A stretch of DNA of 64,000 nt from Pseudomonas kuykendallii. Lineage in GTDB: Bacteria > Pseudomonadota > Gammaproteobacteria > Pseudomonadales > Pseudomonadaceae. Below the pieces are notes generated by a model, which was given only the letters and a program-made list of their open reading frames with translations, was not told where the DNA came from and did no database searches. The DNA is taken from contig NZ_FNNU01000009.1 in NCBI RefSeq assembly GCF_900106975.1, positions 1 through 64,000 of the forward strand. The letters run 5' to 3'. This document shows, in pieces, positions 25,618 to 34,144 of this stretch (position 1 is its first letter; every line of letters starts with the position of its first letter). The position numbers were made by a program, and so were the translations under genes.

Positions 25618-26283
25618 ATGTACAAGATTCTGATCGCCGACGATCACCCGCTGTTTCGAGAGGCCATCCACAACGTCATCAGCGACGGCTTTCCCGGCAG
25701 TGAAGTGATGGAGACCGCCGACCTCGACAGCGCCCTGAACCTGACCCAGGAACACGACGACCTCGACCTGATCCTGCTCGACCTGAACATGCCCGGCATG
25801 CACGGCCTAAACGGCCTGATCAACCTGCGCAACGAGGCGCCGACGATCCCCGTGGTGATCGTTTCCGCCGAGCAGGACAAGCAGATCGTGCTGCAGGCGA
25901 TCACCTACGGCGCGGTCGGCTTCATCACCAAGTCCTCGCCCCGCGCGCAGATGACCGACGCCATCGAGCAGATCCTCAACGGCAATGTCTACCTGCCCTC
26001 GGACATCATCCGCACACAGAAGCAGTCCTCGCAGCGGCGCCAGCCCGACGAGCACAACATCTCGCCGGAGCTGCTCCAGGCGCTCACGCGCAAGCAGTTG
26101 CTGGTACTGGAACGAATGGCCAAGGGCGAATCCAACAAGCAGATCGCCTACCACCTGGAAATTGCCGAAACCACGGTCAAGGCCCACGTCTCGGCGATCC
26201 TGCGCAAGCTCAACGTGCACAACCGCGTGCAGGCGATCCTCTCGGCCAACGACATCGACTTCGCCGCCTACCTGCGACGCTAG
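25618..26283 (+). CDS. agmR: LuxR-type response regulator ErbR/AgmR
   Basis: This is a 221-residue regulator nearly identical in pattern to P. aeruginosa ErbR ([38 protein letters not shown]). Acidic pocket Asp8-Asp9, phospho-site Asp55, Lys in [11 protein letters not shown], and a NarL-type DNA-binding domain ([36 protein letters not shown]) are visible. ErbR/AgmR activates the PQQ ethanol-oxidation genes and pqq genes. A ribosome site AAGAGGTG lies about nine bases upstream. The gene ends in the REP cluster. No obvious kinase is adjacent. Confidence 0.92.
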   Translation: MYKILIADDHPLFREAIHNVISDGFPGSEVMETADLDSALNLTQEHDDLDLILLDLNMPGMHGLNGLINLRNEAPTIPVVIVSAEQDKQIVLQAITYGAVGFITKSSPRAQMTDAIEQILNGNVYLPSDIIRTQKQSSQRRQPDEHNISPELLQALTRKQLLVLERMAKGESNKQIAYHLEIAETTVKAHVSAILRKLNVHNRVQAILSANDIDFAAYLRR

Positions 26284-26357
26284 CCAACCCCAGGCGCCCT
26301 CCTTACCCGGCGGTGCGCGCGGCGCACCCTACGGATCGTGGGCGTGAATGCCACACG

Positions 26358-26379
26358 CCACTCGCCGAATACGCCGTCG
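26358..26379 (-). pseudogene. Remnant of REP-associated transposase 3' end (farther copy)
   Basis: CCACTCGCCGAATACGCCGT and the two following bases match the last codons of the intact transposase (DGVFGE) with base changes. The stop codon is altered to a Trp codon on the minus strand. This is the more decayed of two tail copies. Confidence 0.6.
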
Positions 26380-26474
26380 CCCCAATCCGCCCTTCCAGGC
26401 CTAACGGTGTGCGCATGGCGGATCGTTGGGGTGAACGCCCCGCCGTAGGGTGCGCCGCGCGCACCACGGGCACC

Positions 26475-26496
26475 TCACTCGCCAAACATGCCGTCG
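26475..26496 (-). pseudogene. Remnant of REP-associated transposase 3' end (nearer copy)
   Basis: TCACTCGCCAAACATGCCGT and following bases match the end of the transposase including its stop, with one base change that would give DGMFGE. A complete REP lies nine bases before it, as at the intact gene. Confidence 0.65.
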
Positions 26497-26631
26497 CTCC
26501 GATCCGCTCGTGCACGCCCTACCTTACCCGGCGGTACGCATGGCGCACCCTACCAGGCCTAACAGTGCGCACGGCGGATCGTTGGGGTGAATGCCTCCGC
26601 CGTAGGGTGCGCCGTGCGCACCACGGGCACC

Positions 26632-27159
26632 TCACTCGCCAAACACGCCGTCGTCATCCGCGCTGCCACCCCAGTCCGCTGGATACACACCCTCCCGGAC
26701 CAACCGGTGAAAGCTCGACCACGGCCATTCGGCCACCGAAGCCACCAGCCCGTGCTTCAGCGGGTTGCCGTGCAGGTAGTCCATGTGGGCGCGGTAGTCC
26801 TGTTCATCACGGATGCGGTGCTCCCAGAAGCGCCGCTGCCATAACCCGCCTTCGCGGCGCACGAAGCGGCTGGCATACACCGGCGCCGGCGGCCCCAGCG
26901 CCTGGCTGACCCGGCGCTTGATGATCGACCAGCGCCGGCCGAAGTCGTCGTCCTCGGCCGGCAGTTGCCAGATGCAATGCAGATGGTCGGGAAGCAGCAC
27001 CCAGGCATGGATGGCGAACGGATAGCGCCGACGAACCTCTTCGATGGCCTGGCGCAGTGCCGTGCGGCAACGGGCGTCGGTCAGCAGCGGGCGGCGCTGT
27101 TCGGTGACCAGGGTGAAGAAATACAGCGAACCCTGGCGGGCACGGCGGTAGTTGGACAT
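26632..27159 (-). CDS. REP-associated tyrosine transposase (RAYT)
   Basis: This is a 175-residue Y1-type transposase related to IS200/IS605. The metal-binding HUH-type pair is His59-x-His61 (LLPDHLHCIW). The C-terminal nucleophile is the Tyr in HMDYLHGNPLKHGL. The N-terminus SNYRRARQGSLYFFTLVT is typical of RAYTs. These single-copy genes move or maintain REP palindromes with a GTAG head, which is exactly the repeat around this gene. REP copies lie nine bases beyond its stop and from 27238 onward on the other side. ATG 27159 has GGAGGAGG about eight bases upstream. All catalytic residues look intact. Confidence 0.92.
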   Translation of the reverse strand: MSNYRRARQGSLYFFTLVTEQRRPLLTDARCRTALRQAIEEVRRRYPFAIHAWVLLPDHLHCIWQLPAEDDDFGRRWSIIKRRVSQALGPPAPVYASRFVRREGGLWQRRFWEHRIRDEQDYRAHMDYLHGNPLKHGLVASVAEWPWSSFHRLVREGVYPADWGGSADDDGVFGE

Positions 27160-27237
27160 TCCATGTCCTCCTCCAATGACGGGGTTCCAGCATAGGTCGG
27201 CAGTGGCCAGCGGCGTGTGCGCCATATCGCGCATGGC

Positions 27238-27498
27238 GGTGCGCGCGGCGCACCCTACGCACCTTCGCCGATGTTCTACGTCTCCAGCGCGGCCGATGCA
27301 GGGTGCACCGTGCATACCCTCGGCGTCCATCGACCGTACTGCGCGTTACCGAGGTCGCGCGCTGGCGGGTGCTCGCGTTGAAGCGGTGCGCACGGCGCAC
27401 CCTACGGACTGGACGCCCTGCCTTATCCGGCGGTGCGTTCGGCGCACCCTACGATCGTTCCGGTGAACGCCTGTGCCGTAGGGTGCGCCATGCGCACC
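27238..27498. repeat. REP cluster upstream of the transposase
   Basis: Complete copies are at 27238-27258, 27385-27405, 27432-27452 (loop TTC) and 27478-27498. A degraded copy lies at 27298-27318. The pair at 27432/27478 repeats the spacer blocks of the cluster at 26298-26622, so the same unit flanks the transposase on both sides. Confidence 0.88.
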
Positions 27499-27503
27499 GG
27501 GGC

Positions 27504-30092
27504 TCAGCCGACGCGTTGCGCGCCGTGCTCGATCAGGTGGCTCATCGCGGCCTTGAGTTTCATCGGCCGCACCGGCTTGTGCATCAGCGTGTGGCCGAGG
27601 TCGCGCATCTGCTGGCGCAGTTCGTTGCTGTAGTTGGCGGTGATCATCAGCGCCGGCAGCGGCACGCCGCGCCGGGCGTTGATGCTGGCGACGGCGTCGA
27701 CGCCGTTGTGGCCGTTGTCCAGGTGGTAGTCGGCGATCAGCAGGTCGGCGTCGGCGTGGTAGTTGTCCACCTGCCGCGCCAGGTCTTCCTCGGACAGCGC
27801 GGTGACCACCCGGCAGCCCCAGCCTTCGAGCAGCGTGCGCATGCCGGCGCAGATCGCCGCGTCGTTGTCCAGCACCCACACCCGCGAGCCGGCGAGGCGC
27901 TCGAGCAGCGCCTCGGTGCTTTCCGGCGCCACCCGCGCACGCGGCGCGCGCTGGGTCAGTGGCACCTCGATGGCGAACGACGAGCCGCGCCCCGGCCAGG
28001 AGCGCACCTGGATGCGATGGCCGAGCATGCCGGCGATCTTCTCGACGATGGCCAGGCCGAGGCCGAGGCCGCGGTCCTGGTTCGGTCGTTGCGAATCGCC
28101 GCGCTTGAACTCCTGGAAGATCTCCTTGAGCTTGTCCTCGGCGATGCCGACGCCGGTGTCCCAGACTTCGATCCACAGGCTCTGCCGACGCCGCCGGCAA
28201 CCCAGCAGGATGCGTCCGCCGGGCGTGTAGCGGATGGCATTGCTGAGCAGGTTGCGCAGGATGCGCGCGAGCAGTTGGATGTCGCTGCGCACGGTCGCCG
28301 AGCACGCCACGAAGTGCAGCTGCAGCCCTTCGCTGAGTGCCGCCTGGCGAAACTCCACGGCGAGGTTGTCGAGCAGGTCGCCCACGGCGAACGGCGCGAT
28401 CTCCGCCTTGATCACCCCGGCGTCGAGCTTGGAGATGTCCACCAGGGTGCCGAGCAGGCTTTCCACGTCATCCAGCGAATTGCTGATGTTGCGCACCAGG
28501 GTCGCGCTGACCGCCTGCTCGCGCCGTTCCAGCAGCGCGCTGGTGAACAGCCGCGCGGCGTTCAGCGGTTGCAGCAGGTCGTGGCTGACCGCCGCGAGGA
28601 ACTTGGTCTTCGACAGGTTGGCCTGTTCGGCCTCGGCCTTGGCTTCACGCAGGCGCAGTTCGACGCGGCTGCGCTCGCCGATCTCGCGCAACAGCTGGTC
28701 GTTGAGGGTGGTCAGCTCGGCGGTGCGTTCGCGCACCCGCTGTTCGAGGTTCTGGTACGCCAGGTGCAGTGCCTCGGCGGTGCGCCGGCGTTCGGTGATG
28801 TCGCGGATCAGCACGAAGATCCCCACCACTTCGCCGTTGACCAGGTTCGGCACGTAGGAGCGCAGCATGTAGCGCTCCTGCCCGGCGAGGTTGGTCTCGG
28901 CCACCTCGAAGGTCACGCTTTCGCCGGCCAGCGCGCGCTCCACGTAGGGTTCCAGGCGCCGCCAGTGCTCCTCGTTGTGCACCTCGCGCAGGCTCTGGCC
29001 GAGCATGCCGCCGCGCGGCCAGCGGTACCACTCCTCGTAGACCTTGTTGGTGAATTCGTAGATCAGCTCCGCGTTCAGGTAGGCGATCAGTGCCGGCACG
29101 TGGTCGGTGATCAGGCGAATCCAGCGTTCGCTCTCGCTCAGCGCCTCGGCGTGGCGATAGCGCTCGGTGATGTCGGTGAAGGTGTTGACGAAGCCGCCGG
29201 TGGGCAGCGCGTGGGTGCGCACTTCCAGCACCCGACCGTCGAACAGGCGCTGCTCCAGTTCCTGCACCGGGCGGCCATCGGCGTCGCGGGTGTCGGGCGT
29301 GAGCAGGGCCAGCTCGCTGTCCGCCATGACCTCGGCGAACGGCCGGTGCGCCTGGATCGGCGCCAGCCCGCAAAGGTCGAGGAAGCGGTGGTTCCACAGC
29401 TCCAGGGTGCCCTCGGCGCCGACCATCGCCATGCCCTGGGAAAGGTTGTCCACCGCGCGCTGCAGCAGCCGCGACTTCTGCGCCAGGGCCTGCTCGCGGC
29501 GCGCGGTCTCGCTGAGCTTGAGTTCGGTGATGTCGGTGTAGAGGATCACCAGCCCGCCCTCGCGGGTGGGCCGCTCGCTGACCTGCATCCAGCGTCCGTC
29601 GTGCAGGCGATAGACGCTGTGCTCGGTCTCGCTGCCACGCTGCTCCTCGGCGATCAGCCCGCTGCCCTGGGCCAGGCGGCGAATCTCCGACAGGCGCATG
29701 CCGCTGGCGATGCGCGCGCGGGTGCCGGCCCAGAACGACTTGAAGCGGCTGTTGAACAGCAGGATGCGCTGGTCCTTGTCGAACAGCACGAAGGCGTCGG
29801 AAATGCTTTCGATGGCGTCCACCAGGTATTGGTGGGCGGTCTCAGCGCGCTGGCGGGCGTCGCGCAGCAGCTGGTTGCTGGCGGTGAGTTCGGCCATCGC
29901 CTGGTTCAGCGCATCGGTGCGCTCGCGCACCTGCTCGGCCAGCACCACCGAATGCTGGAACGCGGCGTAGGCGCCCTCGCGGCGCGCGGCGCTGGATTCG
30001 ACGCGTTCGATCAGTGCGGCGTTGATCCGCTTCAAGCGGTGGTTCTCGCGCTCCAGCTCGGCGAGCCGCGCCGCGCAGTCAGCCGCGTCCAT
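27504..30092 (-). CDS. nahK: Hybrid histidine kinase NahK (ErcS'-like)
   Basis: This is an 862-residue cytoplasmic hybrid kinase. An N-terminal coiled coil (ARLAELERENHRLKRINAAL) precedes three PAS domains (about 100-200, 225-320 and 345-455). A second coiled coil, HisKA with His504 (AVSHDLLQPLNAARLF), HATPase with GLGLGLAIVEKIA, and a receiver domain with Asp788 (IADYHLD) follow. It lacks an Hpt domain, so it passes phosphate to HptB or to a separate regulator. In P. aeruginosa the same gene pair, nosP-nahK, controls biofilm in response to nitric oxide; the gene was also named ercS' from ethanol oxidation. Start ATG 30092 overlaps the nosP end by 14 bases. A REP ends six bases beyond its stop. 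Confidence 0.9.
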   Translation of the reverse strand: MDAADCAARLAELERENHRLKRINAALIERVESSAARREGAYAAFQHSVVLAEQVRERTDALNQAMAELTASNQLLRDARQRAETAHQYLVDAIESISDAFVLFDKDQRILLFNSRFKSFWAGTRARIASGMRLSEIRRLAQGSGLIAEEQRGSETEHSVYRLHDGRWMQVSERPTREGGLVILYTDITELKLSETARREQALAQKSRLLQRAVDNLSQGMAMVGAEGTLELWNHRFLDLCGLAPIQAHRPFAEVMADSELALLTPDTRDADGRPVQELEQRLFDGRVLEVRTHALPTGGFVNTFTDITERYRHAEALSESERWIRLITDHVPALIAYLNAELIYEFTNKVYEEWYRWPRGGMLGQSLREVHNEEHWRRLEPYVERALAGESVTFEVAETNLAGQERYMLRSYVPNLVNGEVVGIFVLIRDITERRRTAEALHLAYQNLEQRVRERTAELTTLNDQLLREIGERSRVELRLREAKAEAEQANLSKTKFLAAVSHDLLQPLNAARLFTSALLERREQAVSATLVRNISNSLDDVESLLGTLVDISKLDAGVIKAEIAPFAVGDLLDNLAVEFRQAALSEGLQLHFVACSATVRSDIQLLARILRNLLSNAIRYTPGGRILLGCRRRRQSLWIEVWDTGVGIAEDKLKEIFQEFKRGDSQRPNQDRGLGLGLAIVEKIAGMLGHRIQVRSWPGRGSSFAIEVPLTQRAPRARVAPESTEALLERLAGSRVWVLDNDAAICAGMRTLLEGWGCRVVTALSEEDLARQVDNYHADADLLIADYHLDNGHNGVDAVASINARRGVPLPALMITANYSNELRQQMRDLGHTLMHKPVRPMKLKAAMSHLIEHGAQRVG

Positions 30093-31242
30093 TGCCGGCC
30101 CGGCGTCCAATGGCGACCCCGGTGAAGGTCTGGTTGATGTGCATGCCATTGAACTGCTCCCCGTAGGTGTTGAAGCCGATCACCTGCTGGCGGCGGAGGA
30201 ATTCCCCGGTCTGCTCGACGCCGCCGTCGCTCTCGATCTCCAGGCGGCGCAGGAAGCAGTCGCAGCCGATGGTCAGCAGGGGCGGCCCGAGGCGCTTTTC
30301 CAGGCGCTCGAACAGCGCCTGCAGGTTCGGCAGCAACGGGCCGGGGCTCATGCCGGTGAGCACGATGCCGTTCTCCACGGCGCAATAGAAACTCAGGCTG
30401 AGGTCGTCGTGAACGCGCTGGATGGAACGCGCGAAGTAGTGCTCGTTGACCCTCACCGCCAGCGGATGGGCGGCGAACAGGCGGTGGTCGAGGGCCTCCA
30501 CCGGCACGCCGATCCAGCGCGCGTACTCCTTCGCCGCCGGTTCGGCGTTCAGCTCGTAGACCCGGCGGGTTGTGCTGTCGGCGTCGGTGACCACCAGCTT
30601 CTCGCTGCTGGGCAGGATGTGGTGGGTGCTGAACACCTCGAAGTCCAGCGCGGTGTTCACCAGCAGCACCACCGCCGCGCCGGAGTGGAAGCGGCCGCCG
30701 TGGTAGACGTGGGTGTGCGTCAGGTGGTTGTCGTCGCCGGCCGAACCGCCGAAGTGCGGGATGCTGCCCAGCGCCGCGCTGAGGGCGGCGAGGACGATTT
30801 CCTCGCGGCTGGAGAGGCCGTCGAGCAGCGTCAGGGCGAAGCTGTGGTCCTTGATCGGCGCCAGCGAATTGCTCCGGCAGCCCGCCACCAGGCGTTCCAC
30901 CAACTGCTGCGCGTCGAGCAGGCTGAAGCGCTCCATCTGGTCGATCAGCGCGCTGGCGACGGAGAAGCTGCGGTAGTCGAAGCCCACCGCGCTGACGCAG
31001 TTGCGCCCGTAGCCGAGCGGCGTGATCTCGCCGGCACTGGTGCAGCCGACCAGCTCGATGCCGCCGAAATACTGCTCCAGCGCCGGGCCGAGCGCGGCCA
31101 GGTCGTATTCCGCCGAGCAGAAGAACAGCACGAAGCCCAGGTGGGGATGGATCAGCTGGCGCGCCAGGTCCTGGGCCACCGCTTCCGCCTCGCGCGCGTG
31201 CGAAACGGCGGTGACCACACTTTCACTTTCCCCATGCCGCAT
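30079..31242 (-). CDS. nosP: Nitric-oxide sensing FIST-domain haem protein NosP
   Basis: This is a 387-residue cytoplasmic protein with FIST N (HPHLGFVLFFCSAEYDLAALGP, VGCTSAGEITPLGYG) and FIST C (TIGCDCFLRRLEIE, FNTYGEQFNGMHINQTFTGVAIG) domains. Known NosP proteins bind haem and nitric oxide and inhibit the kinase encoded with them. The overlap with nahK shows they are one transcription unit. GAGGT lies six bases before ATG 31242. Haem ligation was not verified from sequence. Confidence 0.9.
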   Translation of the reverse strand: MRHGESESVVTAVSHAREAEAVAQDLARQLIHPHLGFVLFFCSAEYDLAALGPALEQYFGGIELVGCTSAGEITPLGYGRNCVSAVGFDYRSFSVASALIDQMERFSLLDAQQLVERLVAGCRSNSLAPIKDHSFALTLLDGLSSREEIVLAALSAALGSIPHFGGSAGDDNHLTHTHVYHGGRFHSGAAVVLLVNTALDFEVFSTHHILPSSEKLVVTDADSTTRRVYELNAEPAAKEYARWIGVPVEALDHRLFAAHPLAVRVNEHYFARSIQRVHDDLSLSFYCAVENGIVLTGMSPGPLLPNLQALFERLEKRLGPPLLTIGCDCFLRRLEIESDGGVEQTGEFLRRQQVIGFNTYGEQFNGMHINQTFTGVAIGRRAGNGRG

Positions 31243-31351
31243 CGGCCCACCTCACGAACACCCGTTGCCGTTTCGGTCATTCTAGAAAGCCCCCGCGCCA
31301 GGCCCCATGCTACTTGGGTCGCGAAGGCTCTCATCCGAAGGTAGCGCCCGC

Positions 31352-31744
31352 TCAGGCCGCAGCCGGCCAGCACAGCAGGGTCAGCGCCAGCATGCCGGCG
31401 TAGAAACCGGTCTCCAGGGTTTCACTGAGCGGCTGGATGCGCCGCAGCGCGCCATAGACGTGCACAACGATCATCGACGTGGCGACCGCCGCCAGCACTT
31501 CATAGGTGGTGTGCAGCGCCTCGCCGGTCAGCGCGGCGCGCATCATCAGCGCCTCGACGATGAGGATGAAGGCCCCCAGGCAACGCCCGAAGTAGATCGC
31601 CAGGTGGGTTTGGTCCGGTATCGTCCAGCCCACCAGGCGTGCCCAGTGCAGCGGCACGCAGAAGATCGGCAGGGCGAACACCAGGGTGGTGCCGATGGCC
31701 AGCCAGAGGAGGAAGTCCTGGCTGTAAGCGCTCCAGAGTCCCAT
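31352..31744 (-). CDS. Small four-helix membrane protein of unknown function
   Basis: This is a protein of about 130 residues with four hydrophobic segments (FLLWLAIGTTLVFALPIF, AIYFGRCLGAFILIVEALMM, TYEVLAAVATSMIVVHVYG, FYAGMLALTLLCW). I do not recognise a named family. ATG 31744 is ten bases from an AGGAG site; an in-frame ATG at 31753 lies almost on top of that site. It lies between nosP and the porin on the same strand, and a terminator separates it from the porin. Confidence 0.7.
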   Translation of the reverse strand: MGLWSAYSQDFLLWLAIGTTLVFALPIFCVPLHWARLVGWTIPDQTHLAIYFGRCLGAFILIVEALMMRAALTGEALHTTYEVLAAVATSMIVVHVYGALRRIQPLSETLETGFYAGMLALTLLCWPAAA

Positions 31745-31771
31745 CGAGGTCATGCTCCTTTTTTATGCTCA

Positions 31772-31805
31772 TGAAAAAGGCGGGCCCGCTCGTGCGCGAC
31801 CCGCC
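31772..31805 (-). terminator. Terminator of porin gene
   Basis: A GGCGGG/CCCGCC stem with a long loop is followed on the minus strand by TTTTTC. It lies about 40 bases past the porin stop. Confidence 0.65.
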
Positions 31806-31845
31806 CGTCCTGCGCGACCCGGCGCGGCCGGGCCGGTGAAGCGGC

Positions 31846-33030
31846 TTACCAGCTGAGCACCGCACCGACCGCCAGGGTGTCGGTATCTTCGTCCAGGCCG
31901 CTGCCGTCCTCGCCATCGATCTGGTACTGGTTGTACTCGGCGACCAGCTTCAGGTTGTCGTTGATGGTGCGGAAGTAGGCGATTCCGCGGGTCTCGTAGT
32001 CGGCCGCGGAGCCGAGGCCGTTGCCGTCGTCCTCGGTCTTGCCATAGGACAGCGCCAGGCGGTTCTTGCCCCAGGTGTAGGAGCCCTGCAGGAGATAGCC
32101 GTCGCTGTCGATCTCGCGCAGCGTCGCCTCGCCGGCGTTGTTGGTGAAGAACGGGTTGATGCCCTTGGCCTGGAAGCCCGAAGCGGTCACCGAGAAGCCC
32201 GCCATCTTCGCCTGCACGCCATAGCCGAGGCCCTTGGAGGTGACGTCGTCCACCGTGTCGTCGGTGTTTTCCGAGGTCTGGTAGCCGCCGTTGATCCAGG
32301 TATAGATGGTCGAGCCGCCAAGCTGGAACTGATAGCTGACTTCCGACTCCAGGCGCGGCTCCTCCTGGTAGGACTTGCCGACGGCGCTGTCGTCGTTGGT
32401 GTCCACCGGGTCCATGATGCCCACCGCGACGCGCAGGCCCTCGACCAGGTTGTTGTTGCGGTAGGTGATCTGCGAGGTCGGGAACGGATACGGGTAGCCG
32501 GTGCCGATGTTGCCGAAGGACACGCCGGTTCCGTCCACCAGGCCGAGGGTGTCGCTGACGTTGCCGTAACCGGCGAGCAGTTCGTCGAGGAAGATGTTCG
32601 AGCGCGAGAACAGCCCGAAGTCCTTGCCCACCAGCACCTCGCCCCACTCCGGGTTGGAGACCGTGCCGTAGAACTGGCGGACGTCGATGGCGGTGTCGGT
32701 GCCGTTGGTTTCGCTGTCGTTGATGGTCACCCAGAACGACGCGCGGCCGCCCAGCTTGAGGTCGTCCACCTGCTTGCCGAAGTTGAAGCCGAGCCAGTTC
32801 GGCAGAAAGCCCATCTTGACCCGCGACTGGCGGCGGTCGAACTGCTCGCCTTCGCGGTCGACATCGCTGCTGACATAGAAGGCGTTGATGTAGCCGTCGG
32901 TGGAAAAGGTCGTGTCGTCCTTGTCGTACAGGACGATCTCGGCGGCGGCCTGCTGGGCCATGCCCAGGGCGACGGACGCGCCGAGGGCAAGTTGCAGGAA
33001 CCGGGCTGGGACTCTCTTGTTGTTGTGCAT
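31846..33030 (-). CDS. Gram-negative outer-membrane porin
   Basis: This is a 394-residue outer-membrane beta-barrel of the general porin type. It has a signal peptide ending VALGMAQQAAA, alternating strands with tyrosine/tryptophan girdles (GRASFWVTINDSETNG, LALSYGKTEDD) and a C-terminal aromatic residue (AVGAVLSW) needed for barrel insertion. A start-proximal segment EIVLYDKDDTTFSTDGYINAFY is typical of this Pseudomonas family. Substrate is unknown. It is monocistronic with a downstream terminator. Confidence 0.87.
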   Translation of the reverse strand: MHNNKRVPARFLQLALGASVALGMAQQAAAEIVLYDKDDTTFSTDGYINAFYVSSDVDREGEQFDRRQSRVKMGFLPNWLGFNFGKQVDDLKLGGRASFWVTINDSETNGTDTAIDVRQFYGTVSNPEWGEVLVGKDFGLFSRSNIFLDELLAGYGNVSDTLGLVDGTGVSFGNIGTGYPYPFPTSQITYRNNNLVEGLRVAVGIMDPVDTNDDSAVGKSYQEEPRLESEVSYQFQLGGSTIYTWINGGYQTSENTDDTVDDVTSKGLGYGVQAKMAGFSVTASGFQAKGINPFFTNNAGEATLREIDSDGYLLQGSYTWGKNRLALSYGKTEDDGNGLGSAADYETRGIAYFRTINDNLKLVAEYNQYQIDGEDGSGLDEDTDTLAVGAVLSW

Positions 33031-33347
33031 GGCGCTCTCCGCTGCTGGGGCGACTGTTGGCTCAGTCGTGTCGGAGGCGATTATCGAAACCGCCCGGCCC
33101 GCGCCATACGGTTCCTTGGCGCTGCCTGGCTGCTGCTTTCGCCGCGCGCGGAACGAGAGGTCGGCGCGCGGCGAAAGAGCCGCGACCCTCGGAGCAAGGC
33201 GCAAGTAGTACGACCTGTGCGCAGGACGGAGATGAACCGGGGCCACCGCGCGAAGATCGCTGGATGCCAGGCGCCGCACATCCGTCCAAGCGCTGCGCCC
33301 GGGGATGTGCCCAGACTGTCCGCGACTCGACACGGCGGAGGACCGGC
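33031..33347. other. Intergenic region between porin and hydrolase
   Basis: These 317 bases separate two divergently oriented genes and should contain both promoters. No gene, REP or clear operator was seen. Confidence 0.55.
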
Positions 33348-34124
33348 ATGAGCGGAATCGTGATGTTCATCCACGGCGCCTGGCTCACGCCGCGCGTGTG
33401 GGAGCGCTTCGCCCAGCGCTTCGCGGCCTGCGGCTACACCTGCCTGGCGCCGTCCTGGCCGTCGCTGGAGGACATCCCGGCGCAGCGGCTGCGCGAGGCG
33501 CCACCGGCGGCCCTGGGCAACCTGGGGGTCGGCCGCATCCTCGCCCACTACCAGGCGCTGATCGAAGCGCTGCCGCACCCGCCGCTGCTGGTCGGCCACT
33601 GCTACGGCGGGCTCTTCGTCCAGGTGCTGCTGGATCGCGGCCTGGGTTCGGCCGGCATCGCCATCGCCCCGGCACCACCGCGGGGCGTGCTGCCCGGCCT
33701 CGCCGCGCTGGTCCGCCTGCTGCCGATGCTGACGCGCGCCGGGAGGATCGTGCCGCTGAGCGAGGCGCAATTCGCCCGCCACGCCGCGCAGACCCTCGAC
33801 GCCGCCGAACGCCACCGCGAATACCAGCGGCAGGTGGCGCCGGCGCCCGGCCGCTTGCTGCTCGAGGCGGCGCTCGGCATCGGCACCCGGATCGACTTCG
33901 GCAATGATCGCCGCGCGCCCTTGCTGCTCATCGCCGGCGAAAATGATCGTACTATCCACGCCTCCACCGTCGCCGCCGTCTTCCGCCGCCATCGCCGCTC
34001 GGTCGCGGTCAGCACCTACCGCTGTTTTCCCGGTCGCAGTCATTGGCTGATCGCCGAAGCCGGCTGGCAGGAGGTGGCCGACTACGCCCTGGAATGGGCA
34101 CAAAGCCAGGCCGACTGTTTCTGA
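33348..34124 (+). CDS. Alpha/beta hydrolase with cysteine at the nucleophile elbow
   Basis: This is a 258-residue cytoplasmic alpha/beta hydrolase. The oxyanion motif FIHGAWLTPRVWE and the elbow VGHCYGG are present, but Cys85 replaces the usual serine. The acid is probably in ENDRTIH and the histidine in GRSHWLIAE. Cysteine nucleophiles are known in dienelactone hydrolases (GYCLGG), though this protein otherwise looks like the serine enzymes. ATG 33348 has GGAGG six bases upstream. It precedes the large kinase by 20 bases and may be in the same transcript. Activity is uncertain. Confidence 0.82.
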   Translation: MSGIVMFIHGAWLTPRVWERFAQRFAACGYTCLAPSWPSLEDIPAQRLREAPPAALGNLGVGRILAHYQALIEALPHPPLLVGHCYGGLFVQVLLDRGLGSAGIAIAPAPPRGVLPGLAALVRLLPMLTRAGRIVPLSEAQFARHAAQTLDAAERHREYQRQVAPAPGRLLLEAALGIGTRIDFGNDRRAPLLLIAGENDRTIHASTVAAVFRRHRRSVAVSTYRCFPGRSHWLIAEAGWQEVADYALEWAQSQADCF

Positions 34125-34144
34125 GCAGAAGGAACCCGTGTGAA

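Larger units (their letters stand above)
26298..26622. repeat. Dense REP cluster with transposase tail remnants
   Basis: Complete REP copies are at 26312-26332, 26445-26465, 26533-26553 and 26602-26622. Two degraded copies lie at 26405-26422 and 26563-26580. Between them are shared spacer blocks (CTTACCCGGCGG before, GGATCGTTGGGGTGAA after), so the region is a partly repeated unit. Two short copies of the transposase 3' end are embedded at 26358-26379 and 26475-26496. Confidence 0.88.

Noticed and set aside
26298-27498. Regularly spaced palindromic repeats that could suggest a CRISPR array.
   Set aside because: Repeat orientation alternates, spacers are repeated rather than unique, no cas genes are near, and the units fit REP with a RAYT gene.
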